Source: Anaeramoeba flamelloides (lineage: Eukaryota; Metamonada; Anaeramoebidae). From it: DNA of 64,000 bases. Location: NCBI GenBank assembly GCA_027625915.1, contig JANTQA010000057.1, forward strand, positions 7,378,001 through 7,442,000, in the 5' to 3' direction. Position numbers and translations under genes: made by a program. Shown one piece after another: positions 1 to 11,398 of the stretch; position 1 is the first letter of the stretch; each line of letters begins with the position of its first letter. The notes beneath the pieces are model-generated. The model saw nothing but the letters and a program-made list of their open reading frames with translations. It ran no database searches and had not been told where the DNA came from.

Positions 1-1616
1 AAAAAATTTCAAACTTTAATTTTACAAATATCAACAATTAAAATTTCAGAGAAAATATTCAAAAAAAAAAAAATTAAATTGGAAGAAATATATTTAATTT
101 TTTTATGGAGATATTTTTCCAATATATAAAACGCTAAACGCATTCATCTTATATTTTAAGAATATATTTATATAATACTTTGTTAATTATGTAATTGAAA
201 GAACCAGATCAGCAAATATTCCCCAAAATATAAAAATTCTAGAGATCTCAAATTATAATTATAATAATATTTATTTTTAATCAGAATTCTATTTTAGAAT
301 AAGAGAATTTCAGGTTTTATTGGTCTTTTCTGATATAAAATTTTATTTAATGGTGTAAAAGCCTTTAAAAATCAATTCATATAATTTTAAAACCCTTTTT
401 TTAATATTAATTAACAAATTTTATGATAATTACTTGAATTTATTATTTTTTTTACTTTTCTTAAAATGTTTGAGTAAATTATTTATTATTCAAAACAATA
501 ATAAATCACTTTTTGTTTTTATCTTACAAAAGTGACATAATGTTTTCTTGATAATTCTTTTAAATTTTAACCAATATATATATATATATATATCCTTATT
601 TTATAGTTATTAAACTAACTTTAATTTATTTAAATGTTTTTTACAATATTTACTCAAATTCAAGTAATCAATTGAAAAAACCATATTAGAACAATAAAAT
701 CAAAAAAAAACTATTTTTGTTGCCTTTCCAATCTTTTAAAATTCGATATTTTGTGAATTATGAAAAAATACTTTGAATTCATAATAATTGTTCATTTGAA
801 AGAATTAGATTAATTCCGTATTTTTATTTCAATTCCTTATCAGTTTTAATTTAGTGTAATTATTTGGGATTGTGAGATTCTATTTTATAAGATTTAAATT
901 GTAAATAATGTTATTGGTCTTCATACTATTATTAAAAATTAATTTCAATTTCTTACTTAGTAACTTTTCAAATAATTTTAAGCTATTTTAGAATTTAGTA
1001 AAATCATAATTTAATCATACTAAGATCATCTTCAAAGAAACAAAAAATTTTGAAAAATCAACTTTAAGAAAAAAATTAACCATGTGATAAGATCAAAAGA
1101 TATTTTTCTTATTTTGGTTTTTAGACTTGATTAATGGGTTAATTGAACATTTGTATAAACAATACTTATTATTTTTGGAATAATCTTTGAATCCCAACTT
1201 ATTATTTTTTTTATATTTACTAACAATAGAAATACCCAGGATAATAGAAATCATTAAAGCATTCAAACCTTTAATTTTCTTTAGTTGAAAAAATCACTTT
1301 ACAGAATCATTTTTTTAAAAGCATCAGTTTAAATTTAAAATATTTCACAAAAAAGGTGAAAGATAAAATGAACAATCTTAAGATTGTTTAAGGATTTCCA
1401 TTTTTTTATTGAACAAAGTGTATAATGTTCCTTTTTATAATTTTATAGTAATTTCAATTAATAATAAGAATCTTATATAAGAATTCAACACTTCAATTTT
1501 TTTTAATTTAGAATTGGATCTGAAAATTTTCATGTTTGATAAGTTGTATTTTTTTTTGATTTTTACTAAAAAAAGTGTTTTGTTTGTAAATAATTTCTTA
1601 GATTTTTTTCCAATAT

Positions 1617-1735
1617 ACAATAAAATGCCACAATAGATATTGAGATAGAAATAAAAGTAAAACCCTTTAACATTATACAAATTAGAATATAATGCCAACC
1701 TAACATTCTATTGTGGTATTTTATTTTACCTTTGA
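1617..1735. repeat. Short foldback repeat, family with CATTCTATTGTGGTATTT end
   Basis: AATGCCACAATAGATATTGAG on the left is roughly the reverse complement of CTAACATTCTATTGTGGTAT on the right, giving a hairpin of about 120 bp. Related hairpins lie at about 34299-34402 and 57914-58030, with the same CACAATAGAGTGTTGA / TCAACATTCTATTGTG arms. This points to a dispersed non-autonomous element. Boundaries are approximate. Confidence 0.55.
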
Positions 1736-2026
1736 AATTAAAATTAATATTTTTTTTTCAATAAGTACTTTAAATACTTTAACATAAGACAATATTTAGA
1801 GAAACACAAAAATTAAAAAGGGAATAGAAAAGAAGAATAAAAATGAAGTACACAAAAAAAAAAAAATTCCAAATTAAAATTTTTGATACCCAGTTTATTT
1901 TTCAAATAATGAACAGAAAGAATAAAAAAACTTTAAAAATTAATCTTTTAATAAAAAAAAAAAAAATCAAAAATATTATTCTGTAAATAACATAGGTATC
2001 AATTATTTAAAATAAATGGTTACAGC

Positions 2027-2468
2027 GGTTCCAAGGCTATCATAAAATATTAAATAAAACAAAATTGAGTTTTCTATTCTTATTTTCCATTTTCAAAAAA
2101 TTTGGAAATAAGAGCTATTATTCAAAGAAAAATTTTAATAAATGAGCTATTATTCAAATTTTTGGAAACATCAGAAAAAAAAATATTCAAGATCCCATGA
2201 AAATTAAAAATTATTGGTCAAAAAAACTCAAAAAAAATATCAAAATTTACTGATCTTTAAAAATTTACCATTTTTGAACATTATTTTTAAGTGCTTCATG
2301 AATCTTCAAAATTTTTTTTCTGATGTTTCCAAAAATTTGAATAATAGCTCATTTATTAAAATTTTTCTTTGAATAATAGCTCTTATTTCCAAATTTTTTG
2401 AAAATGGAAAATAAGAATAGAAAACTCAATTTTGTTTTATTTAATATTTTATGGTAGTCTTGGAAAGA
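2027..2468. repeat. Long near-perfect inverted repeat (hairpin element)
   Basis: The left arm, about 2031-2195, reappears in reverse complement at about 2300-2466. The stretch 2041-2176 matches almost base for base, including landmarks such as GAGTTTTCTATTCTTATTTT and TGAGCTATTATTC. About 100 bp of spacer separates the arms. The outer ends diverge (GGTTCCAAGGCTAT against TGGTAGTCTTGGAAAG). It has no coding capacity. It looks like a foldback MITE or a recently formed palindrome. No clear target-site duplication was seen. Confidence 0.8.
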
Positions 2469-3408
2469 ATGTATAATTTTTTTTTAAAAAAAACAAAAAT
2501 TAATGGTCTGCTTTATGTGAATTTTTTTTTGATGAAGAATCAAATATAAGCCATAATCAAGTTATTATTATTTATTCTAATAATATTATTGAAACAAATT
2601 TATTTATTCAATTTTGAGAAACAAATTATAATTTAATTATTGAAATATTTCCTTACAAAATTAAATAAAAAATTCAAAATAAATAGTAAAATATAAACAA
2701 TTTTAAATTTTGTCTATTTAAAATAATTCTCAACTATTTTTATTTCTCTTTTACTTTCATCATAATAATTTTTTAAAACACTTTAATCCAAAATACATCT
2801 ATTCTAGGTTCAACTGATTTTTCAAATAAAAAACATACTTGTTATTTCTTCTAGTTCGAATACAATATTTAATTCGTTATAAATTATATATTTAAGTCAA
2901 ATCAATTTTGAAGGTAAAATCCTCGATATTTGAACTAAATTTTAAATTAATATTGCCATTTATTTAACATTTTTCTCAATTTTCAGAAGTTTTCTGTTTT
3001 TTGGATCCAAAATTTTCTTTAAAATTAACTCTATTTTTTGAGATAAATTTTGCAATTTGATCATTCATATTTAAAAATTTCTTTTCAAAGAATAGAACTT
3101 TAAGAAATCAACACCGTATTTGTTTATTGTTTATTTCCTGATCTTAAACTTGGTAGTTCTTCTATAATAAATGAAACAAGCTTTTTATTTTGTAACATTG
3201 TTAAACATCGCAACATAAATTATTGTGTAAATGGTAAAATCAAAATAAATAAGACAAAAAGAAATATTAAATATACAAATTAATTTGAATTATGAAACCT
3301 CGAGTATTGTGGTTTTGTTTTCGAAGGCTACAAAAACTATCAAAGGAAATAAACCTAAAAAAAGAAATTTAGAACTTTCTCATTTTTTCTAATTTTTGTT
3401 TTGTTTTC

Positions 3409-6400
3409 ATGTCAAATCGTTTCTTAAAAAAAAAGGTGTCACCGTTTTTAAAGCATAAGTCACTTTCGGATTCGCCACGTGGTAAAATGCAAGAAAAAAC
3501 ATTTAAAAATTGGGCGAATATCCATTTAAATAAAAGAAACAAACATTTGGAAGACTTTGAAAGCGATTTTATGACAGGAGAGTTACTTTTAATACTGGTT
3601 GAAGAACTTTCAGGTCAGAAGTGTAGTGCGCGACTGAAGTTTAATACAACTGCCAAATTCATATGCTTGAATAATCTCACTGTTGTGTTCGATTTTTTAA
3701 AAAAAGTCCAGTCTTCAAAACGGACGCTGGTTAATATTGGTGCCGAAGGTAATTTTTATTTTCTTGTAATTTCTTTTTTTTTCTTTTTATAATTAATGTT
3801 AACTGTACTAAACAACTCTTTTTTGAATTTCAAATGCTACTGACTTACAATTGTTTTTGTTGATAAACCCTTTTTATTGTTTTTTCAAAAAAAAAAAAAA
3901 TTGTAATTAACAAAGCCATTTTTCTTGGGAATTTGCCCTTTTTAAATAATTGAATCGATTTTGTTTAATTTTAATTGGGACTGTATTTGTTAACTCTTAC
4001 TCAAAGTAATTCTCAAAACAAGGTAAAGTCCATATAAAAAAAAACGATCAAAAAAAAAAAACTTTTTTTGTCTTGAACAAGAAGGGATTATTGAAAAAAG
4101 ATTTTTGGAAATGAATCAAATCAGCCCAAAATAAAAAGAACACTGTTTTCTTTGCACAAGAATTTTAAAAGGTACTAAATTAGATCAACCATTTCACTGA
4201 GAAAATGGTCAAAATACAGCACTCTACAATCTAATAACCTTTTTTATCATCAGAAATAAAATTTCTCTGGATAAGTGTTGTAATAAAAAGGTACGATTGT
4301 AAAAATATTTCATTAATTTTTTTTTTCTTTTTCATTGAGAACATCCATAAAAATGCGAGAATTAACCAAAATTTTCAAAAAGTTAAAGAAACAGTAAATC
4401 CATTTTAAAAAAGTGTGACATCAAAAAAGTTTTTAATAAATCCTAAAAAATACTTCGATTGAATTATTTTTAAATGTTTGAAAGATACTTTTGAAACAGT
4501 TTTTTGTCACAGTTTTTTAAAATGATTAACCATTTTGGAAAAAAAGTGAAACAGTGAAAAAAAGTGAAACACTATTTTTAATTGGGAACTATTAAAAGAA
4601 CCTGAAAACGAAAAGTAAAATCAGTTAAGAGAAGAAACCAATTAACTTCAAATAATAACCCACTAAATTATTTTCAGTCAAACCAACAAACACACTTTAA
4701 ATCAACTTTCATACCAAACTTCATGGTGTGGTTTTGGAGATCTCAAAAATAGTCAATTTTTTCAACAAATTTTTAATAATTGATCAATCAAAGAAAAATC
4801 CCTTCAAAAGATAGTTTAAAAAAATTGTTATTGTTCTGAATACTTCATTTGGTCTTTATTTATTTATTTATTGTTTTTTTAAATGATCTTACTTTTCATT
4901 TTCAGGTTCTTTTAATAATTCCCAATTAAAAACGGTCTTTCACTTTTTTTCCTGTTTCACTTTTTTATACACAATGGTAACCATTAAAAGAATATTTTTT
5001 TTCAAATTGATTGAAAAGTACTGTCAAAACCAAAAAAAAAACAGTCTTAAATTGCTATCGATCAGTCTCTGAAAGATGTGTCTTTCAAAATAAAAAGACA
5101 AAATTTTTGAAAAGAAAAGGTAAAAAAAAAGATTTATAATCCTGTGTAAGATCATTAAGAAATAAATCCGTATTTGAGTGGTAAATTTAAATGATTCTAT
5201 TGGTATATGAAATTCAAAAGGGGATAAATTTTCAGCCGAAATTCATTTTTTCAATTCTGAAATCTTGTTTTTATTTTGGATACTTAGTTTGAACAGTTCG
5301 TCCAAAATATACTAACGTGTGTACAATAAAAAGAGCCAAACAAATAAACAGAGATCAGAAATTACAATCTATTTCCTTCAACGTTTCTTGGTTTTAAAAA
5401 AAAGGAAAAGGTCAATGAATCAGAATTTTTTCCCATTTCTAATTCAAATATCAGTATTGCATTTATTTTTTTGATTGTTGAAAATTGATAAAAATGTTAA
5501 AATTAACCAAATTTTTTTTGAAAGTTACAAAGATTGTTAATCTAGATTGAAGAATTTTAATAATGGTGATTGTAATTTTTGATTTTCTAATTTTAAATCC
5601 TTCTGATCGTTCAAGTAAACTCTTATTGGAAATTTTCTCTTTCACAGATAAAGTTTTTTTTAACACCGAATTCTTAACAGTAAATACAATTAAAAATTAT
5701 TGGCACACCTAAATTCATTTTTTGAAAAAAAAAAAAAAACTTCTTAAATCGATTATATGAGAAATACTAAATTAGAACTATTTAGTAATTGAAATGCCTA
5801 CAATTGGTTATAATTAAAAATACTCACAAAACAAAAAATAAATAAATACAAAATAAAAAAATCAAGAGCTTTCAAAAAAATTTGGAGAGAGAATAATAAA
5901 AAAATTCATTTGTAAATTTTTGTTAAAATTCCGCCAATAATTATTGATTAATCAAAAGACTAGATATCACCAACTAATTTTATTTGAGTTCTTCTCTTTT
6001 CAAAAACTCAACTAAAACAAAAATTCCAATCTTTCGAGAAAATTTTATCATCTAATTAAACTATTACAAATGGAACAAATTAAATGAAAACAAAAACTAA
6101 AAAATGAAAAAATAATAAAAATAGTTTTCAAAAATCAAAATTATTTCCAATTTGAATGAAATTGTATTTCTGAGATTCTTTTAACTGTTTTAACACTGTG
6201 CAATAAATATTTTGGAATTTTAGTTTTGGATTTTATAATTTCAAATTATTTATTTTTTTATTACAATACATACTATAAATTGTAATTCTAAACTTTAAAA
6301 GATCTCATAAAGTTGTTTTAAAAAAGTGTGAAAACTCAAATTTTTAATATTGGTTTCTAAAAGCAGACCTACTGAAGTTTATCAAATTTTCTGAAATACC

Positions 6401-8604
6401 TTATATACCAAATCTGTATTTTATTGAATTTATATGTTTTATCATGAAATATTAAAATAATTTCTTCATTATTTATTTTAAAAAAAAAAAAAAACGAAAT
6501 ATTCTAACAATTCAAATCTTACTTCCATTTAAAATTTAAAGATATATACGGACAAAACAAAAAATTAATTTTAGCTGTTATTTGGCATTTAATTTTAGAA
6601 TGGCATGTTTCAGTTGATGAATTCGAAGATGGCAACTCTCGGAAGCTAAAGCCGCAGGAAGTAATATTAAATTGGTGTTTTAAAGAATTAAAGAATTATC
6701 CTGAATTAGAATTAGAAAATAAAACATTTTTGGAAATTTTTTCGAATCCGTATGTATATTTTTATTTAATTAAAAATGAATTCCCACGTCGCACACCAAA
6801 AAATTTAAAAAGCACGAAGAAAATAAGCCAGCTTCTTGAAGTATTTGATCTTGCAAAAAAGTTCATGGGCATTCCAACTATAGTTGAGCCCGAAATTATT
6901 GCTAATAGGAAAGTAGATGATCGATCTTTACTGACCCTTGCATCCTTTTACCGAAACTATTCCATTAAGCAACGTAAATTGGATTTAATAAGGCCATCTG
7001 TTCCATTAACGTTAAGAGTAAAAACGCAATCAGGGAATTTCGTTGTAACTTGGAAAATCCCTGAAGAAAGATCCGAAATTGTTGATTATTATGAGCTATA
7101 TTTTGAGCCACAATTAAGTGAAGGCGATCATGATGGCACTGTTACCGAAGAGCTGCATTGCATACATGTCGCAAAGAAAACAAGTTTACAAGTTGCAAAT
7201 ATCTCTGATGGGCTTGAATTTGAAATATACATTAGGGCACACAGCGAAAAGGGATTTAGTAGGTATTCTTTAGAAGAAGATTTACTGGTTGGGGGTATCC
7301 CACGCCCACGCCAAGTGTCCATGATAAGGATCAAATCGCGTACACGCAAATCTTGCCTTATTGTTTGGAACCCACCACGAAGAAGGAAAAAAAAAATTGA
7401 TCATTATCAAGTAAGGTTATTTATAATAAATTCTAAAGACCAAATAATTGAAAAGACAAGAATACAATTTGAGGTACAGAAAAATGAAATTAATATAAAA
7501 ACTTTAGTTAATTCTCAGAATTACATGATGCACATACGTGTGCATTCATCCGGTGGATATGCCAGAAGTTGGTCAAAATTTCGAATTGAAAAGCAACCGG
7601 AATTAGGTGAAAATGAGATTGAAACCGAATCAGAATCAGAAGCTGAGACTGAGGAAGAAGAATATGTTCAGGATTTATCCGAAATTAAAATCAATTTATT
7701 TGAACAACTTTTTGAAAATAAAATTAACAATTGTATGATCCTAATTAACAGTGGTGCAAATTTTAAAAAAACAGATAACCTCGGTCGATCTCTTTTAATT
7801 TACACCTGCTTAAAGGGGGAATTACCAATAACCAAATTATTACTCGAAAAGGGTGCCAATACTAACCATCAAGATAATAACGGTATGAGTGCAGTCCATT
7901 CCTTTGTACTTTGCAAACAATTCATCCCCGAAATGCTCGATTATTTGATCGAATTTGGCGCAAACGTAAATTTAAAGGACAAAAGCGATCGAACACCAAT
8001 AGATTTGGCCATTTCTTCAAGACAAATTAACAAAATAAAATTACTTTATAAATATGGGGCAATATTCTCAAATAATACTAAGAATTCAAAAATTAATTTT
8101 TCTAACTTCTTCTCGAAAAAAAACTTTACTCTATTGGACTACATTTTACAAAAAAAGACTCGAATGGCTTTAAATATTTTAAAATTGGAAAAAGATTTCG
8201 AGCAATTCGATCAAACTAATAGATCTCTCTTGATTTATTCCTGTTTAAAGGGGGAATTACCAATAACCAAATTATTACTCGAAAAGGGTGCCAATACTAA
8301 CCATCAAGATAATAACGGTATGAGTGCAGTCCATTCCTTTGTACTTTGCAAACAATTCATCCCCGAAATGCTCGATTATTTGATCGAATTTGGCGCAAAC
8401 GTAAATTTAAAGGACAAAAGCGATCGAACACCAATTCATTTGGCTATTTCTTCAAAACAAATTAAAAAGGCAATTTTATTATATAAATATGGGGCAATAT
8501 TCGGTGAAAATTATAATGATTTTTTTCAAAATTTATTATTAAAAAATAATTCAATTCCAGTATCGACACAGAAGAATTTCCTCATTCAACCACAAAACAT
8601 ATAA
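3409..8604 (+). CDS. Tandem CH-domain, FN3 and ankyrin-repeat protein (probable actin binder)
   Basis: Two exons, 3409-3748 and 6542-8604, give an 800-residue protein. The join is exact in phase: GAA G|GT donor to AG|AT ATA TAC, restoring a CH motif (NIGAE-DIYGQNKKLILAVIW). A CTAAC branch-like site precedes the acceptor. Residues about 27-140 form CH1 (KTFKNWANIHL) and about 148-255 form CH2 (NWCFKEL, then VFDLAKKFMGIP and DDRSLLTLASFYR), as in alpha-actinin or filamin actin-binding domains. Two fibronectin type III domains follow (about 264-353 and 365-467), then an acidic Glu/Ser linker (about 473-487) and ankyrin repeats (about 497-767). Actin binding is inferred from the family. A scaffold linking actin to an ankyrin-bound partner is a guess. 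The 2.8-kb intron is filled with repeats. Two ankyrin blocks are identical in DNA. Confidence 0.88.
4521..4984. mobile_element. Foldback element inside the CH gene intron
   Basis: The arms, about 100 bp each (4521-4621 and 4885-4984), are inverted copies. Shared landmarks are AAAAAAAGTGAAA, TTTTTAATTGGGAA and ATTAAAAGAACCTGAAAA. The ends are themselves palindromic (AATGGTAACCATT at the right). The central segment (about 4620-4780, with CAGTCAAACCAACAAACACA and TTTTGGAGATCTCAAAAATA) reappears at about 12600-12800 in another gene's intron. It has no ORF, so it is a non-autonomous transposon-like repeat. Confidence 0.75.
5199..5460. repeat. Diverged foldback repeat, ACTGGTATTTGAAT family
   Basis: The left end TTGGTATATGAAATTCAAAAGG and the right end TTCAAATATCAGTATTG are inverted relatives of the termini at 13074-13243, 18579-18740 and 58499-58672. 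This copy is longer and more decayed than the others, and it lies in the intron of the CH gene. Confidence 0.45.
5699..6232. repeat. Dispersed repeat, family with CACACC..CTCACAAAACAAAAAATAAATAA core
   Basis: Shares a long diverged stretch with about 45510-46015 and 52445-53125: TAGAACTATT..GAAATG, then ACTCACAAAACAAAAAATAA, TTTGGAGAGAG and TTTTATTTGAGTTCTTCT. Ends resembling TTTGGGCACAC suggest inverted termini, but they are decayed. No coding region. Two of the three copies sit in host introns. Confidence 0.6.
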
Positions 8605-8618
8605 AATACTATTGTTTT

Positions 8619-8654
<36 letters not shown>

Positions 8655-8798
8655 ATGAATTATTTAACCTTCAATAATTTGTTTTACCAACCCAAGAAGT
8701 CTTTCCATTTTTTTTTTTTATTCAATATTTTATTGATTACAACGTAACATCAATTATTTTTTTTTTATATTTATTGAAAATTAAATATATATTAATTA

Positions 8799-9645
8799 TT
8801 GTGAAAAAAAATTGGGTCACCAAAAAATTGGGTCAGTCAAAAATTTGTTTTGGGTTTTTTAAATAATAAATATTGGCAAAATGATTTTTGATCAAAGTAA
8901 AATTTTATGAACAAATCTTACATTTAAGAAAAACCAAAGTCAAAATCGATTATACTATTCAAAAGCAATATTATTTCGTTGCATTGTGATCCTTTTGGAA
9001 TTGCTTTGGAAGGCTAAAAATAAACAAATTGAATTTTAATTGTAAACTTTACGAAAAATATGATAACTATTTATGAAGAAATCTTAAAATATATTAATTC
9101 AATAAGATATTTAACATTGCTAATTAACGTTAATTTATCAAAGTTAATCTTAAATATCCTTTTAAACCAATTTGAATCAAATAATCTTCCAAAAAAGATA
9201 TTTTTTTCAAAAGAGATTGATTTTCACATATTTTTTTACAATCAAAACTTCAAAATAAGGAAATATCAAGTTTTTAGAAACCATTTAAATTCTTTAAATC
9301 CGGATAGAATAAACATTAATTTAAAACAAAGATTCATTTATTGTCTTCTCAAACAATGATTAACTTGATCTTGGACATTTGATCTAAAAAAAAATTAACA
9401 TTGTCAATAAAATGTGTAATTAAAAACCATTTTGTGTATTTAGAGTTACAATGTCTATTGAAAGGATCACAATGTAACGAAATAATATTGCTTTTGAATA
9501 GAATAATCGATGTTGGCTTTGGTTTTTCTTAAATGTAAGATTTGTTCATAAAATTTTACTTTGATCAAAAATCATTTTGTTAATATTTTTTATTTAAAAA
9601 ACGAAAAGAAAATTTTTCAGGACACAATTTTTTTTCACAATGGTA
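8799..9645. mobile_element. Non-autonomous element with about 190-bp terminal inverted repeats
   Basis: The left arm (about 8799-8998) starts ATTGTGAAAAAAAATTGGGT and includes TTTTTGATCAAAGTAAAATT, ACATTTAAGAAAAACCAAAG and GCATTGTGATCCTTTTG. The right arm (about 9459-9645) carries the reverse complements and ends in AATTTTTTTTCACAATGG. The central 460 bp has an open frame of 99 codons (9060-9359) with no recognised domain. It is probably fortuitous or a relic. The family was not identified. Confidence 0.8.
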
Positions 9646-10439
9646 AATTTGATAATTGATTATTTAAAAAAAAATGATTCAGTTCAAACATTAAGAATTC
9701 GGAATTCTGGGTAAAATAAAAAAATTTCAACATTTAAAATGTAATTTTAATGATACTTGGGTTTATGAACTCGAAATTCTGTATCTTGTGTTGTTGAAAT
9801 AACCTTTGACATCTAACTAAATACGTGGTACAAATAAAAAATCTTGTTCCTTTTTTTTTTTTTTTTTTTCTCAAATGCTCACTCATTAGATGATCAAAGA
9901 AACATTCAATAAACAATATTTAATTATAATATTGGTTTTTATTAGTTCTATTATTAAAATTGAAATTTTTAAAAATAAAAGATCAAATATAAAAAGATTT
10001 TTTTAAAAAAAGTGAAAATTTTCAAGAAAATATTCATAATGAATAAAAAATATGCAAAACAATTGATAGAAATATGAAAAAATTTAAACAAAGTAAAATT
10101 AAAATTTACAATTTTACTAAAAACATTAAAGAGAGTTAATCATTAAATTTGTTTGTGTTTTATATACTTTTGGAAACTGAATTATATGTTTCATTGTAAC
10201 AAGAAAACAAAAAAGCATGATTTTATTTATAAATATCAGTTTTATTCTCTGAAGGGAGTATCGTTATAATATATTGGTCTCTAATTAAACAAGGTTGGAA
10301 TTATATGGTAAATAAGATTTGTGATCTGTTGTTGAAAGGTTTGAAAAAAATAATGTTGGTAAATATAATCGAAGATTAAATTATTGGTTTTTATTCCAAA
10401 GAATTTTATATAAAAAATATTAATTGTTTTTATTTAAAT

Positions 10440-10990
10440 TCCTTTTTTAATTCTAAAGATTGAAAACAGAATAAAATTAAGTCCAGTATTTAAAAAATTA
10501 CAATTTCCAAGATACAATTTTTTTAATTTTTTAAATTCAATGATTAACTCAATAATCATCAACACAAAAACCTAAAGATGATTAGTATAGTTTTGTTGTG
10601 ATAAAGAGTTTTGTAACATCAATATATTTACAAGGTGGAAATAATTTGTCCAAATAATCCATTGGTTAATTATTTAATTTTATAAAAAAAAATTGAATAT
10701 TTTAATTATTAATCTACATTTCTAGATAAATTTAAGAAAGATATTTTTTAATTTTGGGGTCTGAATATTGTTGATTCATGCAATTAAATTTTTAGTAAAA
10801 TGCCGACTTTTTCAAAATTTTTGTGTTTTTTTAAGAGAAAGATAATTTTTAATTGATGAGATCAACAAATATAATTATTTTCTAAATCGTATTTTTATGA
10901 GACATTTAAAGCATGGAGGACTAATGTGATTCACTTTTAATAATAATAGACTTTTATTGCAGATATCTCTCTGATATATGCAAATCCCTA
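10440..10990. repeat. Dispersed repeat, copy 1 of a pair
   Basis: Aligns by eye with about 17370-17950 in the same orientation. Shared landmarks are TAACATCAATATATTT, AATCTACATTTC followed by ATAAATTTAAGAAAG, TTTGGGGTCTGAAT and GATCAACAAATAT. Identity is moderate with small indels, so the copies are old. Termini and family are unknown, and no ORF is present. Confidence 0.6.
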
Positions 10991-11398
10991 ACTCGAGTAT
11001 TTTTGGACATTATAGTTAACATTTTAATACTTTTTATTGTTGAAAAACGTTTAAACTTCATTTACCTGGTTGAAAAGAGTTGTCAAAGGAAAAGGAATTT
11101 ATATGTTTTCACCAAAAACGATTAAAAATTTTTCAAAAAGTGTTTTACACTTAAAAAGAGTGAAATATTTTCTCAAAGTGAAAATTCAAAAAATGTAATA
11201 TTTGAGAAAACGGTCTTTGGGTTAATTGAAAGACACTTTTTCTTTTAAATTCTATAAGACATTGTTTTTGATTATTACTACTTCTTATTTGAATGCAAAT
11301 AGACCATTCGGAATTTACAAAGGATTATTTCAGATTTATTTTTTCAAGAATCAACCTTTTAACCAAAACCCAATTTTTATTGAATTGCAAGGTTGAGC

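Larger units (their letters stand above)
1..3408. other. Gene-free AT-rich upstream region
   Basis: No convincing coding exon is visible on either strand. The stretch is mostly A/T with poly-A tracts and a short (TA)n run near 573-592. It holds two inverted-repeat elements listed separately (1617-1735 and 2027-2468). A diverged dispersed repeat at about 1085-1290 resembles 33178-33360; both have a run like GATCAAAAGATA followed by TTTTAGAC. The only long open frame (1435-1698, minus) overlaps the foldback element and has no coding character. Confidence 0.6.
8605..11398. other. Intergenic region with one long-TIR element and a dispersed repeat
   Basis: It starts with a poly-T tract of about 30 just after the stop codon of the CH gene. 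It contains the element at 8799-9645 and one member (about 10440-10990) of a dispersed repeat whose other copy is at about 17370-17950. No host exon was found. The last 400 bp before 11399 show nothing recognisable beyond AT-rich sequence. Confidence 0.6.

Noticed and set aside
1435-1698. Open frame of 87 codons on the minus strand
   Set aside because: Phe/Lys/Leu-rich translation of AT-rich DNA overlapping a foldback repeat; no domain or splice context.
2840-2870. GTTCGAAT-like box that could be a tRNA T-loop
   Set aside because: No matching acceptor stem or A-box upstream; the surroundings do not fold as a tRNA.
6730-8604. Treating 6730 as the start of a separate FN3/ankyrin gene
   Set aside because: The frame continues upstream to a good acceptor at 6541, and the upstream part completes a CH domain begun at 3409.
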